A program made the position numbers and the translations under genes. Source: Vespula vulgaris (lineage: Eukaryota > Arthropoda > Insecta > Hymenoptera > Vespidae). Taken from it: a stretch of DNA of 64,000 bases. The notes under the pieces are model-generated. The model did not search any database, had not been told where the DNA came from, and saw nothing but the letters and a program-made list of their open reading frames with translations. Below are positions 11,821 to 24,039 of this stretch, one piece after another. Position 1 is the first letter of the stretch, and each line of letters opens with the position of its first letter. The stretch is taken from NCBI RefSeq assembly GCF_905475345.1, contig NC_066591.1, positions 8,987,001 through 9,051,000 of the forward strand. The letters run 5' to 3'.

Positions 11821-14104
11821 CGCTCTTATTTAGCCATACTCTTCGCTTTTTTCTACTCCTTTCCCCTTTCTGTACTTGCCTATATTCTATGGAATCGCAT
11901 TTCTTATTATATCTGCATCACTGTTTGTTTTTTGATAATTTCTTCTACCTTGTGGATCCTGATTCCTGAAATTACCAGTTTATTTGTAATTATAGTATTG
12001 CAAAATATCATCCTTTATCCGTATGTATTACGGATTCATCCTCTTATCACGTGCTGATTTTTTTGTCTTTGAGAATTTCTTAAAATCGGATATTCGATGT
12101 TTCTTTTCGTTTCTAACAATGGAATCATTGACTGATATGTTTTTCAGCAGCTTATACAATACTTAATTTAATATTCGGTACTCAGAGATGGCTAAAGCCA
12201 CATTCTTCCTGAGATGAGGATTTCAAATAGTTTCGACAAGCCTTTTTGTCCTTGTGTCTGTTCCAGATAAACTCCTAGAATCAAAGTCCCTGTGTTGTTG
12301 GCGATCTTCTGTAAAGTCTCCCTTCTTTTTGTTCATAGTGCTCCAATTTATAATAATTAACTTCCTTCATCAATACATCATAAAAAGATAATTCCAAACA
12401 TGGTACTAAAGTATAGTGATCTAATCATTTAGATTGATTGATAGATGTAAGAATCAGTAGTATCTCCTTCTAAACTGTGTTTTTTCATAATTTCAATATG
12501 AGATACGATTCACGAATTCATGAATATTGAAAATTTTCTTTCTCTCGCAGTGTTTCTTTTTAGATCTTTCTTCTGTTATTTCTTTGTCATGAAGGTCAAA
12601 TTTTTTTTATCCTTTTGGGAGATTTTCCTCTGTCAATAAATTCGATGATTAAATATAGCATATTGAAACAGTCTTTTAATGTCAAATTTAAAAAAAATAG
12701 CATTACATAGAAGTTTTCATTGTTTTCAAGCAATATTTGTTGAAATAAGCGTTTTTCGTATAACCTTCTCATTTTCTCAAAACACATCCTGATCTGTAAA
12801 TAGGAACAATAAAGTTACATTTGCTGGAAAATTCATAGGAAGAAACATTTCATTTGTTAACCCATTTAATTTCATTATGCAATGCAATTGAAGATTATCC
12901 AATACCAGCAACATCTTTCATTCTTTCTCATTTTTTTCCGATGCTTTTTTATATCAGGGATAAAGTTAGAAAAATTCTACGCTATTGCTTGTCACTATAC
13001 TTTAGTGTGCGACTTCAAATTTATATGACGTTATGGAGGGTTAACCTCTTCATTGCAGGTAATCCGATTAAATCTTTCGTTTCAATATATGTATAAAATT
13101 AATAAGGCTATATATTCTATCGTTATACATGCACTTTTACAAACATATATCGAGATATAATACATAATTTCATAATGAAATGCCGTATTATTTTACATTT
13201 GTTTTTTTTTTTATAACCTCTTTTGTTGGTAACTAATTCACAAATATGCATGGCCAAATCGTTTACAATAATCTAATGCTAACCGTGGAGATACATCAGT
13301 GTCTCTTGTCAAGAATTCTTTCTTTATATATTTTAGGTATAAACTAATTTTGTTTATAAACAGATACTATATGGACATATATAATAATTTTAATATTAAT
13401 AGTAATCTTGTGCTGAAAGATATACTTAAAAACCAATATAGAATATATAATGTAACAAGATATTGCTTATTCTCCCAAATAGTTTCTCTTTTCTCTTACT
13501 TCACTTTTTGTGTTTTTATTTTTTACTTTTTTCTTAACTTTATCTATTTCTTTATTTCTGGTCAAATAATTTTTTCTACTTTGTCACTTTTTTTCTTTCT
13601 TCTATTTATTTCTAAATCGTGTGCGTTTGAGAAATCAGTTTAACCAATGGTTAAATTTCATAATTACGTTCAAAGAGAAATATGAATGATAAGAGTTATT
13701 TCGATAAGAAAAAAAGAAGAAAGAATTGAGCACTTTCTGTAAAGTTTCCAAAAATGACTCTGTTTTTTTCTTTTTTTTTTTGCCTCTTTTTCTTGCGTTG
13801 ATCAACAATTTCGGAATATTTATAATGCATCTTGCATGTATTACATATCGATTTTGAACACTTACTAGAACAACAATATGACGCATTTGTCATGATTGTA
13901 TACTCGTATAAGGCATGAATGCAAACTTTATACACTCCACACTGAACGAGTTCTTCTGCTCTTTCTTTTTTTGTTTCAAATATCATTTATTACCACGTAT
14001 AACTACAAAGGAGTTATTACATTTTTTAGGTATAGAATGATTCTTACAGCTAAATGTTTGAGGAATTCTGATGCTTCGTAAAAGTAATATTAGGTTCTCA
14101 TTTT

Positions 14105-16051
14105 TCTATCTCCCTCAGTCCATTGATTTAAGGTGTAGTTGAATGGTAGTCATCCAACGGATATCTTATCTTACATTTGGTAGTTTCCGAAAACAATCGA
14201 GTATAATGAGGTTGGGATGTTTTTTCTAATCTTTCTCAGTTACGTTTCCGATACTTAACAATCTCAGAGTTGACTGAGAATTGGCTTGAGTGCGGTTTCC
14301 ATGTTATCGATATTGGTTCCCCAAGGGGCGTTTAGTATTTTCTTCATAACGTTGGTTTGTAATCCTCTTATTTTGATTTGCAACTGTGTTCTATAATGTT
14401 ATGCCATACGTGGTTTTATCAAGACTATACATCAGTGTTTTATTTTTGGTACATAGTTGGGACTTACGCCATATGACTCGTCATATTTTATCAAGTATTG
14501 TGCAAATTTTCCTTCTGATCAGATGTATGTGCGCTTTCCATGTAAGCTTTTTATTCAAGACCATTCTTAGTTACGTAATTACATTTTTAACTGGAACGAG
14601 TTCATTGTTTATTTTAATAGATGTTGGGTCGTTTTTGTTGCGAGTAAATTGTACGTGCTAGCTCTTCTTCCAGAAATTTGAGAAGATTGGAGATTTGATT
14701 ATTTGAGCTTTTGTGATGAGTCTTGATTGTTTTCATTTTGTGTGTAAATCGTATCATCTGTAAAGGTGAGGACATTATTTCTTATTTGGGATGGCACAGC
14801 TATATAGATAGAAAATAGGATTGGGCCAAATATATTTTTTTGAGGCATTGCCTATTGATATCTACATATCCGATATCTTCTTCAGGATTTCAATGAAAAA
14901 TATGCCATCAACGAGATAGTTAATTACGATTGATGATGTATCCGTTAGTAATTTGTCTTGGAGGTCTTGGATTAGTTTATTGTGCGGTATTTTGTTGAAG
15001 GCTTTCTAGGGTGAGAAAGACACAATTGTAGGTCCCCTTGTCCAAGAAGGTGTATGCTATCTTGTTGTGACTAGTTTGTGGATTTGTTTGATAGTTCCGT
15101 GGTATTTCCTGAATCCGAACTGGTGGTTTGGGATATTTTGACATTTGTCATACATTCTTAAATAGATTTATTTTCTCCAGGATTTTAGATATAGTTAGAA
15201 GGAGAGATATGGCTATAAAGTTAACCAATGTAATTGGTGCTTTATCCGATTTTGGTATCAATATAATTGTTGCATATTTCCATGCTATGGGGAAATAGCT
15301 TAGATTTACATTGCATTATACAGGATGGTATCTAGTTGCTTTATCAGGTAGTTGTAAATGTGTTCCAATTATTAGATCTGCTCCAGATACTTTCTTGAGA
15401 TTAAGCTTACTGATTAAATCTTTGATTTCCTTAAACGTTGTACTTAGTGATATTATTTCAGGCTGATATTGATAGACAGGGTTTCCACTATTCGTATAAA
15501 TCGTTTGTATATAAGATTGTACTACTTTTAAAATTTTTGTTGGGTCGCTGATCCTTTTGTTATTTCTGTCGTTCCAACAAAAAATGCTTTTTTTTGGTCT
15601 TTTGAGGTTCTTCATAGTCCTCCACAAAGTTTTTCTGTCCATACATATGTTCTGAATAGTATTGAAATGTTTAATTTCGGAAGATGTGTAAATGTTTTCT
15701 TATTTATTGTATTAAATAGTTTACTCACAGTTTATTACGTCTGTTCCTGTTCCTTTTTCAAAGTATAATAGTTAGTCTCCTGTCTTTTATCGATTGTAAA
15801 ATATGTTCGGGAATTTTTTTAGTTTCATATACTAATTGTTTGGTAGCTAGTATGTTTGTATACACAGTCGTTTGAAGAAGGATCGTGAAATCTTCGAGTA
15901 CAGTATCAATATCTTCAGTAATTCTAAATCTGACATTGTAGGTAAGTGTGGACTTGATCATGTCTCTGAATTCGTCCCAGTTGGTTAGTTTTGTAGTTAT
16001 AAGATAGGTTACGATAGGTTGTTTATAAGGTAGTCGCAAGTTAATTTTCAT
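14105..16051 (-). pseudogene. Jockey-like reverse transcriptase and C-terminal tail
   Basis: The frame 15,758-16,051 carries the linker after the endonuclease (MKINLRLPYKQPIVTYL...LTNWDEF). The frame 15,316-15,642 carries LSTTFKEIKDLISKLNLKK-SGAD, the conserved opening of the RT domain, followed in other frames by WKYATIILIPKSDKAP and AISLLLTISKILEKI. The catalytic box, normally F/Y-A-D-D, survives as FTDDT at about 14,760. The end near 14,330-14,110 has the PWG...HPN...RKLPNVR pattern of Jockey tails. It would copy element RNA into DNA. At least ten stops or frame changes are visible. Confidence 0.8.
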
Positions 16052-16660
16052 CAGAATTGGTAAATGATCAGATGAGAAATCGTTAATCGTCTCTATCGAG
16101 GATACTAGTAGTCCTCAAGTTCTGCTATCGCGAATTCCAATGATATTTCTTATTACGAGGTCTCTTGCTATTATTAATCTAGAGCTCCAATCCATTTGCT
16201 TGGTATTGAAATCGTCGGCGATTATGTATTTCCCGTGTTACAATAAAAAAGATTGACAGTACCGTATTGTAACATTTTTTGCAGGGGAGATTTAACTAAA
16301 GATGGATATTAATTAGGTTTTATTTATCATCACTATTATGGATGTTGTTTGCATTTTATCCGTCCGTGTGCCATTAATCATGTGGGTAATCGTTTTTTGT
16401 ATAAAAATTTTTCATGAGAATATAAGTGCATCCACGGGCTTTGTCTGTTTTAGAAGCAGTTGTATAAGTTTGGTATCCGTCTTCTTGTTATAGAATTTAT
16501 CTGTTTTACGTGTCTTTTGCAGCAGACATATCGAAATGTCTTTAATTCGTCGATTTTTAGTTAGAGATCGTTGCAATTCTATAATATTACTTTGAACTTA
16601 TCCATTCTTGATTGCTAATTTTGTTAGAAGTTCTATGATTAATTTGAATTGAGTCATCAT
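16020..16660 (-). pseudogene. Jockey-like endonuclease domain fragment
   Basis: Minus-strand translation near 16,240-16,165 gives YIIADDFNTKQMDWSSRL, matching the GDFNAKH-WWSSR motif of LINE apurinic endonucleases. Near 16,080-16,020 it gives SSDHLPILMKINL, the C-terminal SDHLP-motif that includes catalytic Asp and His. The N-terminal part (about 16,660-16,450) shows the weak start expected for this domain. This enzyme nicks the target DNA. Stops interrupt the domain, and the normal Gly-Asp of GDFN is changed to Asp-Asp. Confidence 0.75.
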
Positions 16661-16924
16661 TTATCCTACAAACAGAGATATTTTGTTGAATAATTTTTTG
16701 ACCAGTACTTTGAAACTGTTATCTATAACTATTTTGTTATTGTTTATATTTTGGTAGTGTTTGGGTAAGATTTCTTAGGATTTGTGGTTGAGGAATTTTT
16801 TGAGAGGCTTATGACGTAACTGCTATTTGTAAAATTTTCGATCTTTGCATATAGATTATCTGTTTGCTCTTGGGGGCGGATAACGAGTTTTTTGCTTATT
16901 TATTTTAATTACTAGATTTTTCCT

Positions 16925-17330
16925 CACTTAGCAGCGTTTATAATTTGGAGGGTGAACACCTTTGCATTCTCTGTAGATAGGTTTATCTAGTCTATTCCTG
17001 CTGAGGCAATTTTTAGACGCGTGTTGTTTGGCACATTTCATACATTTGTATTCTTTTTGTAATAATTGTGTGTAGAGCTGTAGGCTTGGTAACATGAGCA
17101 TTAAGGAATGTTAGTATCCGTCATTCTAGATGATTCAATTTATATTATTTGTGTGAAGCAGTTTTCCGTTCAGTCGCGGTGGTGGAAATGCATCATGATC
17201 ATTTATCAGGTATCAACTAAATGTGCCTGTTTTATGTTGGTCCATGGGTATCTTCCTAAAGAGGCTTATCGTGGATGTGCTATGGAGTTGATGGGCCCTT
17301 TTGTATTTCCTAGATTTGGTCACTAGCTAT
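16925..17330 (-). pseudogene. Jockey-like ORF1 (Gag) fragment with zinc knuckles
   Basis: On the minus strand around 17,060-16,935 the translation is YKCMKCAKQH-SKNC, a short spacer, then YRECKGVHPPNYKRC. This fits the paired CCHC knuckles of Jockey-clade ORF1 proteins (known pattern: C-x2-C-x4-H-x4-C followed by C-x2-C-G-xHPANYRGC), which bind the element's RNA. The first cysteine of the second knuckle appears replaced. The part toward 17,330 is probably the first knuckle and N-terminal region but is too broken to read. Confidence 0.7.
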
Positions 17331-17339
17331 TATGATTTT

Positions 17340-20040
17340 TTCCACGCAAACACAAAGGGATAATGTATAAAAGGATAATGAACTCGCGACTTGGAGAATT
17401 CCATTAGTGAATACTCGTGGTTTAATAATATAATATTGGGAGTGTAGTTCTCAGAAAAGATTGTCCTAGAGTGATTGTGGGAGATTTTATTGGTTATGAG
17501 TTCTACACTACCCTAGTTCTTTCTTATTGAATTAATGTGTGTGTGTGTGTGTGTGTGTATTCTTATTGCAAAAGGAAAGGGATGCAAAAAGGAAAGAAAA
17601 TAACATTTACATTGAAACTTTATAGTATCATTTTGAAATTTTGGTATCATTTCTTTATCAACTTGTAGTTAATTAAATTAATAATAATTTTAATTTTAAC
17701 TCCCACGTGTTTTTTTTCTCATAGGTATATTTGTGCCTATATAATATTTATGTTAATAGATATGAGAACAAAATATTTTAAATAAAATTATTATAGCATT
17801 ATTTCGAAGATTATTATAAATTTTCTTAATAGATTATTTATTTTTAATCATTATTTTAAGAGTTAAATAAGTATGCATATACACACTCGCGTACGTATTA
17901 CTTTCTCTCTCTCCCTCTCTCACTCTATCTCGTTATTTCTTCATCTCTTTCACTCTCTTCTTCTCTTCTTTTTTTTTTCCAGTAAATATACGTACATCTT
18001 CAAAAAGATTATAGAAAATATTTCAAATTGAACAATGTAGTGTTCTTTTATAAATCTTTATTTCTCTGTGAAAGTTTTTCATTAATTATTATAGCTATTA
18101 ATATTGCAATTTCGGAATATTTTTTTACTCCATGTGATTTAACAAAATAAAAGTAGTAGACGTAATGAACGGTAAATAAAGTGTTTAGGGATGTATGTTT
18201 ATGAAATAATAAAGATCGTATAAACGTGACGTGAAAGAAGAAAAAAAGTATCCGTGGAAATATCGGTAGCAAGAAAGATGACGCTGGTAATATAAAAAGT
18301 GATGAAAATGAATTGTCAATTGTCGTTGAAGAAATCTCAACATAGTTATTGTACGACTTATTGCGCAAAGGAACAATGTCTTGCTGCCTCGCATATAAAT
18401 GTGAGCAGTTATTAACACTATTTATAGCTATGTAAAAAGTTGGCTTCTTGATAACTTATCTAGCAGTCTGTAGCGTTCGCGTAACACGTTTTTACTAAGT
18501 GAGCTTTCGTTAGGTAACTATTTGCCTTGATTTGTAAATAATTCCTAAACTCTGAAAACAATCTGCATTCTCTGAATACCCTCACATCACATCACATTAT
18601 TGTTAAGCTTGCATGGATTGCCTTTCCTTTTGGAAATAGTCCAAATAAAGTTTTTTACCAATCGGGTTCTTTTCAATTTTTTCTTGTTTGAAGCTTTCAA
18701 GCGAAGGAAAGTATGAAAAAAATTTTTTTTTTAACATCGAATCATATATTTTTTAATGAACCCTTTGGTTCAGCTCTTTATTTCCTATGAGAAAATATTA
18801 GACCATTTACATGAAAAATCATTAGTTTCAGAGATATTTTCATCTAAAACTTGGGACTATTGACTATTTCTTCAATAATAGCAGGTGGTAATAAAACTTT
18901 AATCGAACGATTTCATATTTTATTGCCAATAATATCAAACGGTCAAGTTTTTAATAATATCAAACGCATTCCTTGGAAATGGTAAGAAAATTCGTTTAAT
19001 TTTATCCGTCATATAAGTTTACTATTTAACGCATATGCTTACTCTGGTGTATACAATTTTAGTTTATAGGTCACAAATTATTGCTTTTGGATTATGACAA
19101 ATTATGTTATTGTACAAAATTTCAAATAAATCTCTTAAAAAATTTTGCCAAAATTGCTGGTTTCGGAGAGAAATACACAGAAATTGTTTCCTTGCAAGTA
19201 TTAACTGGAAAGTTTAGTAACATAAATAGTAAATTGATTTCAGCTGCAATGGCAATACCAGTAATAAGCTATCAAAATTGGGCGATTGATATAGACGATA
19301 CGTTCGACAAGGGCTCCAATAATTTAGATAGGGGTTGAGATAGTAATGATAAATATAATTCGAGCAGTTGTTTTATTAACGTCATTGACACAAGACTGAT
19401 GTAAAATCACAGACATATATGTGGTATCAAGAATCTTGGTCAATGTTTTGTGTGTGAAATGTGAGCGAGTTGGTACCCATAAGTGTATCACCCCTCGTAT
19501 CGGTCACTTTACAAGGCTTTATTTTAAAGTGAATGAATGTGTGTGTGTGGAAGAGAATTAGGGTTGGGCTCTCGAAGAAAAGAACAAAAGAGAAGGCGAA
19601 CGTAATGATCGAAACAGGACGGTTCCAAAAAAAAAGGAAGCAACTGAAAACGCTTTTCATTTTTCAGTATAGGTTTTATTAATTTTTTTTCAATAAATCT
19701 TTTATTTTATTAAAATCACCGATACCACATATAATTCATACTGATCGACTCCTACTATTTTTTATTATTTGACTATTTGCGATTGTATAAGTTTAAAATT
19801 TGTTTTCTTTTTGTTTTTTCTCCATCGGTAAAAATAACTCTATAATAATGTTTCCTCCGATGGTATATCAAAATCTTTGGAATACTCGGATTTTTAACAA
19901 AATTGAGTTAATTTTGTAAAATTTAAATTGAGTAAAATTTAATGATTAGGACTACTGTAAAAATGTATACATTTTATGTGAATAATATTTAACATTTTGA
20001 ATTTATTTTTGATGTTTAGACGACATTATTAAAGTATACC
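17340..20040. other. AT-rich interval without a recognised gene
   Basis: No family is recognised. The frame 19,081-19,338 (+, 85 residues) has a more balanced amino-acid composition than the rest (AKIAGFGEKYTEIVSLQV then ISAAMAIPVISYQNWAIDID) and may be the remnant of a coding exon or transposon, but I cannot name it. A (CT)-rich tract lies at about 17,900-17,980. Confidence 0.45.
17535..17559. repeat. (GT)n microsatellite
   Basis: A GT run of about 22 bp. Confidence 0.95.
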
Positions 20041-20049
20041 ATATAAAAT

Positions 20050-21170
20050 GGTGTTGCGTCGTGAGGGCGCAACTACGAGAGCGTGTTTAATTGTGTTCCT
20101 CGCACCTGACCTGCGATGTTGTTTATTCTCACGGAGAATCTGACCTCCTTTTCTTCTTAATAGTCAAAGTGATAGATCTATTGATCGTGGTGAATAAGGA
20201 TGATGGTACAAATTATCGATCGCGGTGTTTCTGCAAATTAATTTTTAGAGAACACACTTATTTTGAAGGATCTCATAGAGTTCGTGAAGTAAATGCACGA
20301 GAAAGAATACTTCGCGAATTGAAGTAATAACAATATATTTCTAAGTAAGAGTTACAGTTGCTGCGAGTTTCGTATTTTGTTGTATTACATTACTTGTTTT
20401 TTGGCGGTCTCTGGAAGAGGGATGGCCGGTAATGTTTAGTAAGACTCGGTGGTCTTGATGAGTTGAATCGAAAAGTTGTAGGTTGACTGACTTTTTGGAG
20501 TCTCTCGAACTATCCGCGAAGACGATGCGATTAGAAAAGGGAAATGGAAAAGGAGGAGTTTGAGTCAAAATCGAATATAGAAAGTGAAGGAAAGATGCTT
20601 AATGGTCGAGGGTGGGACAGAATAGTTCGTTAGGAATGTTTAAACAATTCCATGTGTGCCCTTTTGTTCTGATGATAGTGTCGATTGGCAGGCGTCAAAT
20701 GGACATTTCAAGAATAGACATTAATCATTAACTCCAGATTCGTCTTGTCTAGGAATCGGCTTTCATATTTATTTATTTATTCCTCGCATTATTGAAAACT
20801 ACGTGCTTGACTAAAATGCCTAAGCACGGACAAAGGTGGCAATGCGTTTTTTGTCTATGCGTTTTCTGAGCAAATATCCAACGAATTTTAAGGGCAGATA
20901 TTTTATATATTGATATATGACCCTTAGGAGATAGTACTGGAATTTACCGAGGGTACACACGTGTGACCGTCAGCATACTGGTCTCCTTGAACAGTCGTGT
21001 TTAAAACAAAAGAGAAGAGAGACATTCGTTGAAGATTCACTAAGATATAGTGTTTGATATGAAATAGTGGCTTAATAATTTATCGTACTGTGCATTGATT
21101 CATGTATGATAATTCGTATGTATAATGTGTACGTGTTTTGTATGAATAATTTATAAGCTAGTGTGTGTTG
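20050..21170. mobile_element. Probable 3' LTR/flank of the BEL/Pao element
   Basis: This GC-richer stretch lies just beyond the 3' end of the minus-strand BEL/Pao coding region and has no coding pattern I recognise, so it probably contains the 3' LTR. I cannot find the matching 5' LTR beyond 26,035, hence the ends are undefined. Small frames at 20,091-20,327 and 20,341-20,568 are treated as chance. Confidence 0.4.
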
Positions 21171-21179
21171 CACTTACAA

Positions 21180-22200
21180 GATAATGAAATTATATATAAT
21201 CAAGGTACGTCTACATCTAGCTGTCATCGGTAGGCAAAGGGTACAAGCCCTTGATGTTGCTCTTGTAGATGCCCATGGCCGTTCGAATAACCGAGGCTAC
21301 GCGGACGATGTGTGTCAATGGTGCGACCTATCGACCATTGGATCGGTAGTGCATTGTACTCTTTGAAGAGCACGAATGTGCCGATCTTAACATTATTTGT
21401 TCCTCCACGATGCCATTTCCTTCTTGCCGTCAGTTCGCCGCGTAAGTATTCCTTGTAACAGCATTTCCAGAAATCTTGTTTTAATTTTTAGACGTGCCGC
21501 CGTGCCGAAAGTGCTACTGGCACTTGCGCCAATCTGCTTTAGATACGCTCATCATTGAGCTTCAAATCAGGAAATGCGTAGGAGTAAGTAGGGATAGATA
21601 ATTGGAATCGGTGGAGATTTAAGTGAGAGGGTGAGTGTACATGTACGAAATATCGCTTGAACGCCTTAATGGAAACCTCCCAAAGTTCGCCAAAATGTGG
21701 AGATCACGGCGAAATGAAGTGCCATTCTATGCCTTCCTCTTTAAGAAACTGTTTTCCTTTTCAGATACTTTTATTGACTCTCAAAGTTCCTTTAGCTCGT
21801 GATTAGTCCTGATGAAGGTCGTAGCATTGTCCGAAAATATAATATATAAGATGCCCTTCCTCTACGCGCAAAGAATTATTTCAAGGACGCGATGAAGCCT
21901 CGAAGTAATTGTTTATTATCTCCAAATGAGCCGCTCGTGTGCTGAGACAAACAAATACAGCTTTAAATTTCCTCGATTTCAATGAACTCTTTCTTTAATA
22001 TACATTGGTTCGCAATAGTCAATGCCTAGAATGGTGTAATTTCGATACATGCTCTTGTTTCGTTCACGAGGCAGACCACTGATCCTTTAGATCGTATAGC
22101 CATATAGACCCGTCCGTCCTTCCATAAGGCATTGTTAATAATCTTTGGGGGGATAGTTCCCGTGATATCAAATTATCCGAGTTGTTCAGCGAATCAACGT
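21180..22200 (-). pseudogene. BEL/Pao integrase fragment
   Basis: Minus-strand translation shows FKAVFVCLSTRAAHLEI near 21,950-21,910, SDNATTFIRTNHELKEL near 21,835-21,785, and EGIEWHFISP-SPHFGELWE near 21,740-21,685. These are the three parts of the DDE integrase core of BEL/Pao elements (CLSTRAVHLE, SDN-T-F, E-I-W-FIPP-SPHFGG-WE). The tail near 21,480-21,250 (FWKCCYKEYLRGELTARRKW, then LPIQWSIGRTIDTHRP) is the usual C-terminus. It would insert cDNA into the genome. Frame changes separate the blocks. Confidence 0.85.
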
Positions 22201-22331
22201 GACATCTACGCTTCTAATTTTGGCAATGCGGTTAGCCACGAATGTCTGAAGAAGATAAGGCAAGATGTTGATCCAAATTAAACAGATTGTTAAGTCAGAC
22301 CAGAAAATTGTTTACATAATATGTACGATTG

Positions 22332-24010
22332 TCATTGTCTTTCACACCGCGTTGTATAACCTCTCAAAGAAGAGCGCACCAACCTCAGTATGATTAATAT
22401 CTTTACTGGCGCCACGCATGATTTTGCACAGAAAAGGAATATTTGCACCTTTTCGTCAGTTGCTGCAGATCGGAGATAGATGCACGCGTCATAAGCTATT
22501 TTACTTGCGTCATGAAATCCGTGCAGCTGAATCCTTAAGTACGATTGTTCTTCGTGAAAGGCGCAGCCCATCTAACAACGTAAATTAATTGATCTTGATA
22601 CGCAATTAATAGTTTCAGTTGGAGGCTGGTTCATCCCATCCAATACTACTTAGCCAAAGTTGCAGCATTATTATTTTTATCTAAGTTATGATCGGGCCAA
22701 ATAGACTGAATGGATCAAATAATTTCTCTATACGAGAAAGGATGGCTCGTTGTTACGCGTTCATTGAATTTATCATTTTTTACGTGGTATATTATATCAT
22801 TCCGATGTGGAACTCAAACTACCCCGAGAGTAAAGGTGATCTCTTCCAGGTTTAGACAAATACATGTGTTCGCTAAATAGTTGACAAAATCTGAAATTAA
22901 ACTTTTCTTGTTGGAGGCCCATTGTCGTAAGACGAAACCATCCTTTGACGCGATGTCAAGTATTCTGTCCCTGATTCTTATGGCGTCATCGAATATGTGA
23001 GTGTCCATGATTAGATCGTCGTCGTAATAATTGCGTTCAATAATGTTTGTGGCTTTGGGACAGATTACATTTTCGTCGTTAGCTAATTATTGCAATGTTC
23101 TAATAGCTAGAAGAGATGTCGATGATAATTCCATACATTACCAAATGTCTTGATGGATAGGGAGCGATTTTTCATGCCATAATATCTAGTGATATTGGCG
23201 ATCATCCAGTCGCAAAATTATCTGATACATTTTCGCGATGTCCGCGATCAATACATACGTGTTTATTCGGAACCGAGTCAAATAGGCAAATAGTTCATCC
23301 TATGTTGAATTCACCATAAGATTGTCATTGAGAGATTGTCATTCCTATAATGATATACGTTGATGCATCAAATACGATGCGTAGCTTTGTCTGAAGTAGT
23401 GGGACCGGTATTAATGCTTCTTAAGAGCTGGATTTCTTACGAAGGCGTGCTCCAAGGCATGAAATATCTTGGGCACGATTGTATATGAATCACCCATATA
23501 CGGTCTATCGTTTTTGAACGGTAAACTGACGACGTAACATCCTCTCAGAGTCGTAATATATATTATACTTAAAATACTCGCATTCGATCTGCTTAGTCGA
23601 TTGGACCTTTTCATTGGTGGCTCCTTGTTGTCCCAGAATTTTATTGCGACTCTAAGCAACTTATCACTGTATTGCACGTGATATATTGTTTTGGGACCAT
23701 AGTGCGCATTTCACTAAATACTAGCCAATCGAGTTTATTTTTTGATGCGATAATCGAATCATTGAGAACTGAAATTTGTCCGTAGTAAAATAACTTATGA
23801 AATAAAAGGATACCGAGGATGGCATCGATAGGAGTTGGCTTATGAAATTGAGAATCCGCTAGCTTTATACATGAGGGAGTTGTTAATTTGCCGCAATCTA
23901 AAACTTGCGAAAGTATGGCTGGATTTAATTTTGACAGTATATCTTATTTCTTTTGAAAATCTGGTTCTTAACGATTCGAGCTTGACCGAATCGTGTGCCA
24001 CTTTACTGTC
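22332..24010 (-). pseudogene. BEL/Pao reverse transcriptase and RNase H region
   Basis: Near 23,860-23,700 the minus strand reads LADSQFHKPTPIDAILG, the conserved segment before RT. The frame 23,411-23,677 continues IKFWDNKEPP...GCYVVSLPFKNDRPYMGDSY, matching RFWE-EE-P...GRYVVRLPFK. The RT catalytic box appears as YDDDLI near 23,015 (normally YVDDLL). The frame 22,814-23,008 holds DAIRIRDRILDIASKDGFVLRQWASN, and 22,332-22,571 holds LRIQLHGFHDASKIAYDACIYLRS, the Pao-family RNase H motif HGFSDAS--AYGA-IY-R. These would make cDNA and remove the RNA template. Domains lie in at least three frames. Confidence 0.85.
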
Positions 24011-24039
24011 ATTATGAACCACCAAAGACAAAGAAACAA

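Larger units (their letters stand above)
7600..14100. other. AT-rich spacer without a recognised gene
   Basis: No coding family is recognised on either strand. The small frames (for example 11,615-12,057, 13,299-13,643 and 13,635-13,986) have the strongly biased Phe/Leu/Ile/Lys composition expected from translated AT-rich noncoding DNA. A slightly GC-richer patch at 12,180-12,330 has no recognisable content. Confidence 0.6.
14100..17330 (-). mobile_element. Dead Jockey-like non-LTR retrotransposon (LINE)
   Basis: Read on the minus strand, this interval has in order a Gag-like zinc-knuckle region, an apurinic-type endonuclease and a reverse transcriptase with a Jockey-type C-terminal tail, that is, almost a complete LINE. 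Such elements copy themselves through RNA by target-primed reverse transcription. Many stops and frameshifts break both frames, so this copy is dead. The two longest surviving pieces are 15,758-16,051 (endonuclease-to-RT linker) and 15,316-15,642 (start of the RT domain). No target-site duplication or poly(A) tail could be fixed at the 14.1 kb end. The plus-strand frame at 14,386-14,661 is an antisense shadow. Confidence 0.85.

Noticed and set aside
13299..13643. 114-residue frame with many Phe and Ile, suggesting a membrane protein
   Set aside because: Typical of translated AT-rich noncoding DNA; no conserved motif and no second copy.
14386..14661. 91-residue plus-strand frame
   Set aside because: Antisense to the Jockey-like reverse transcriptase.
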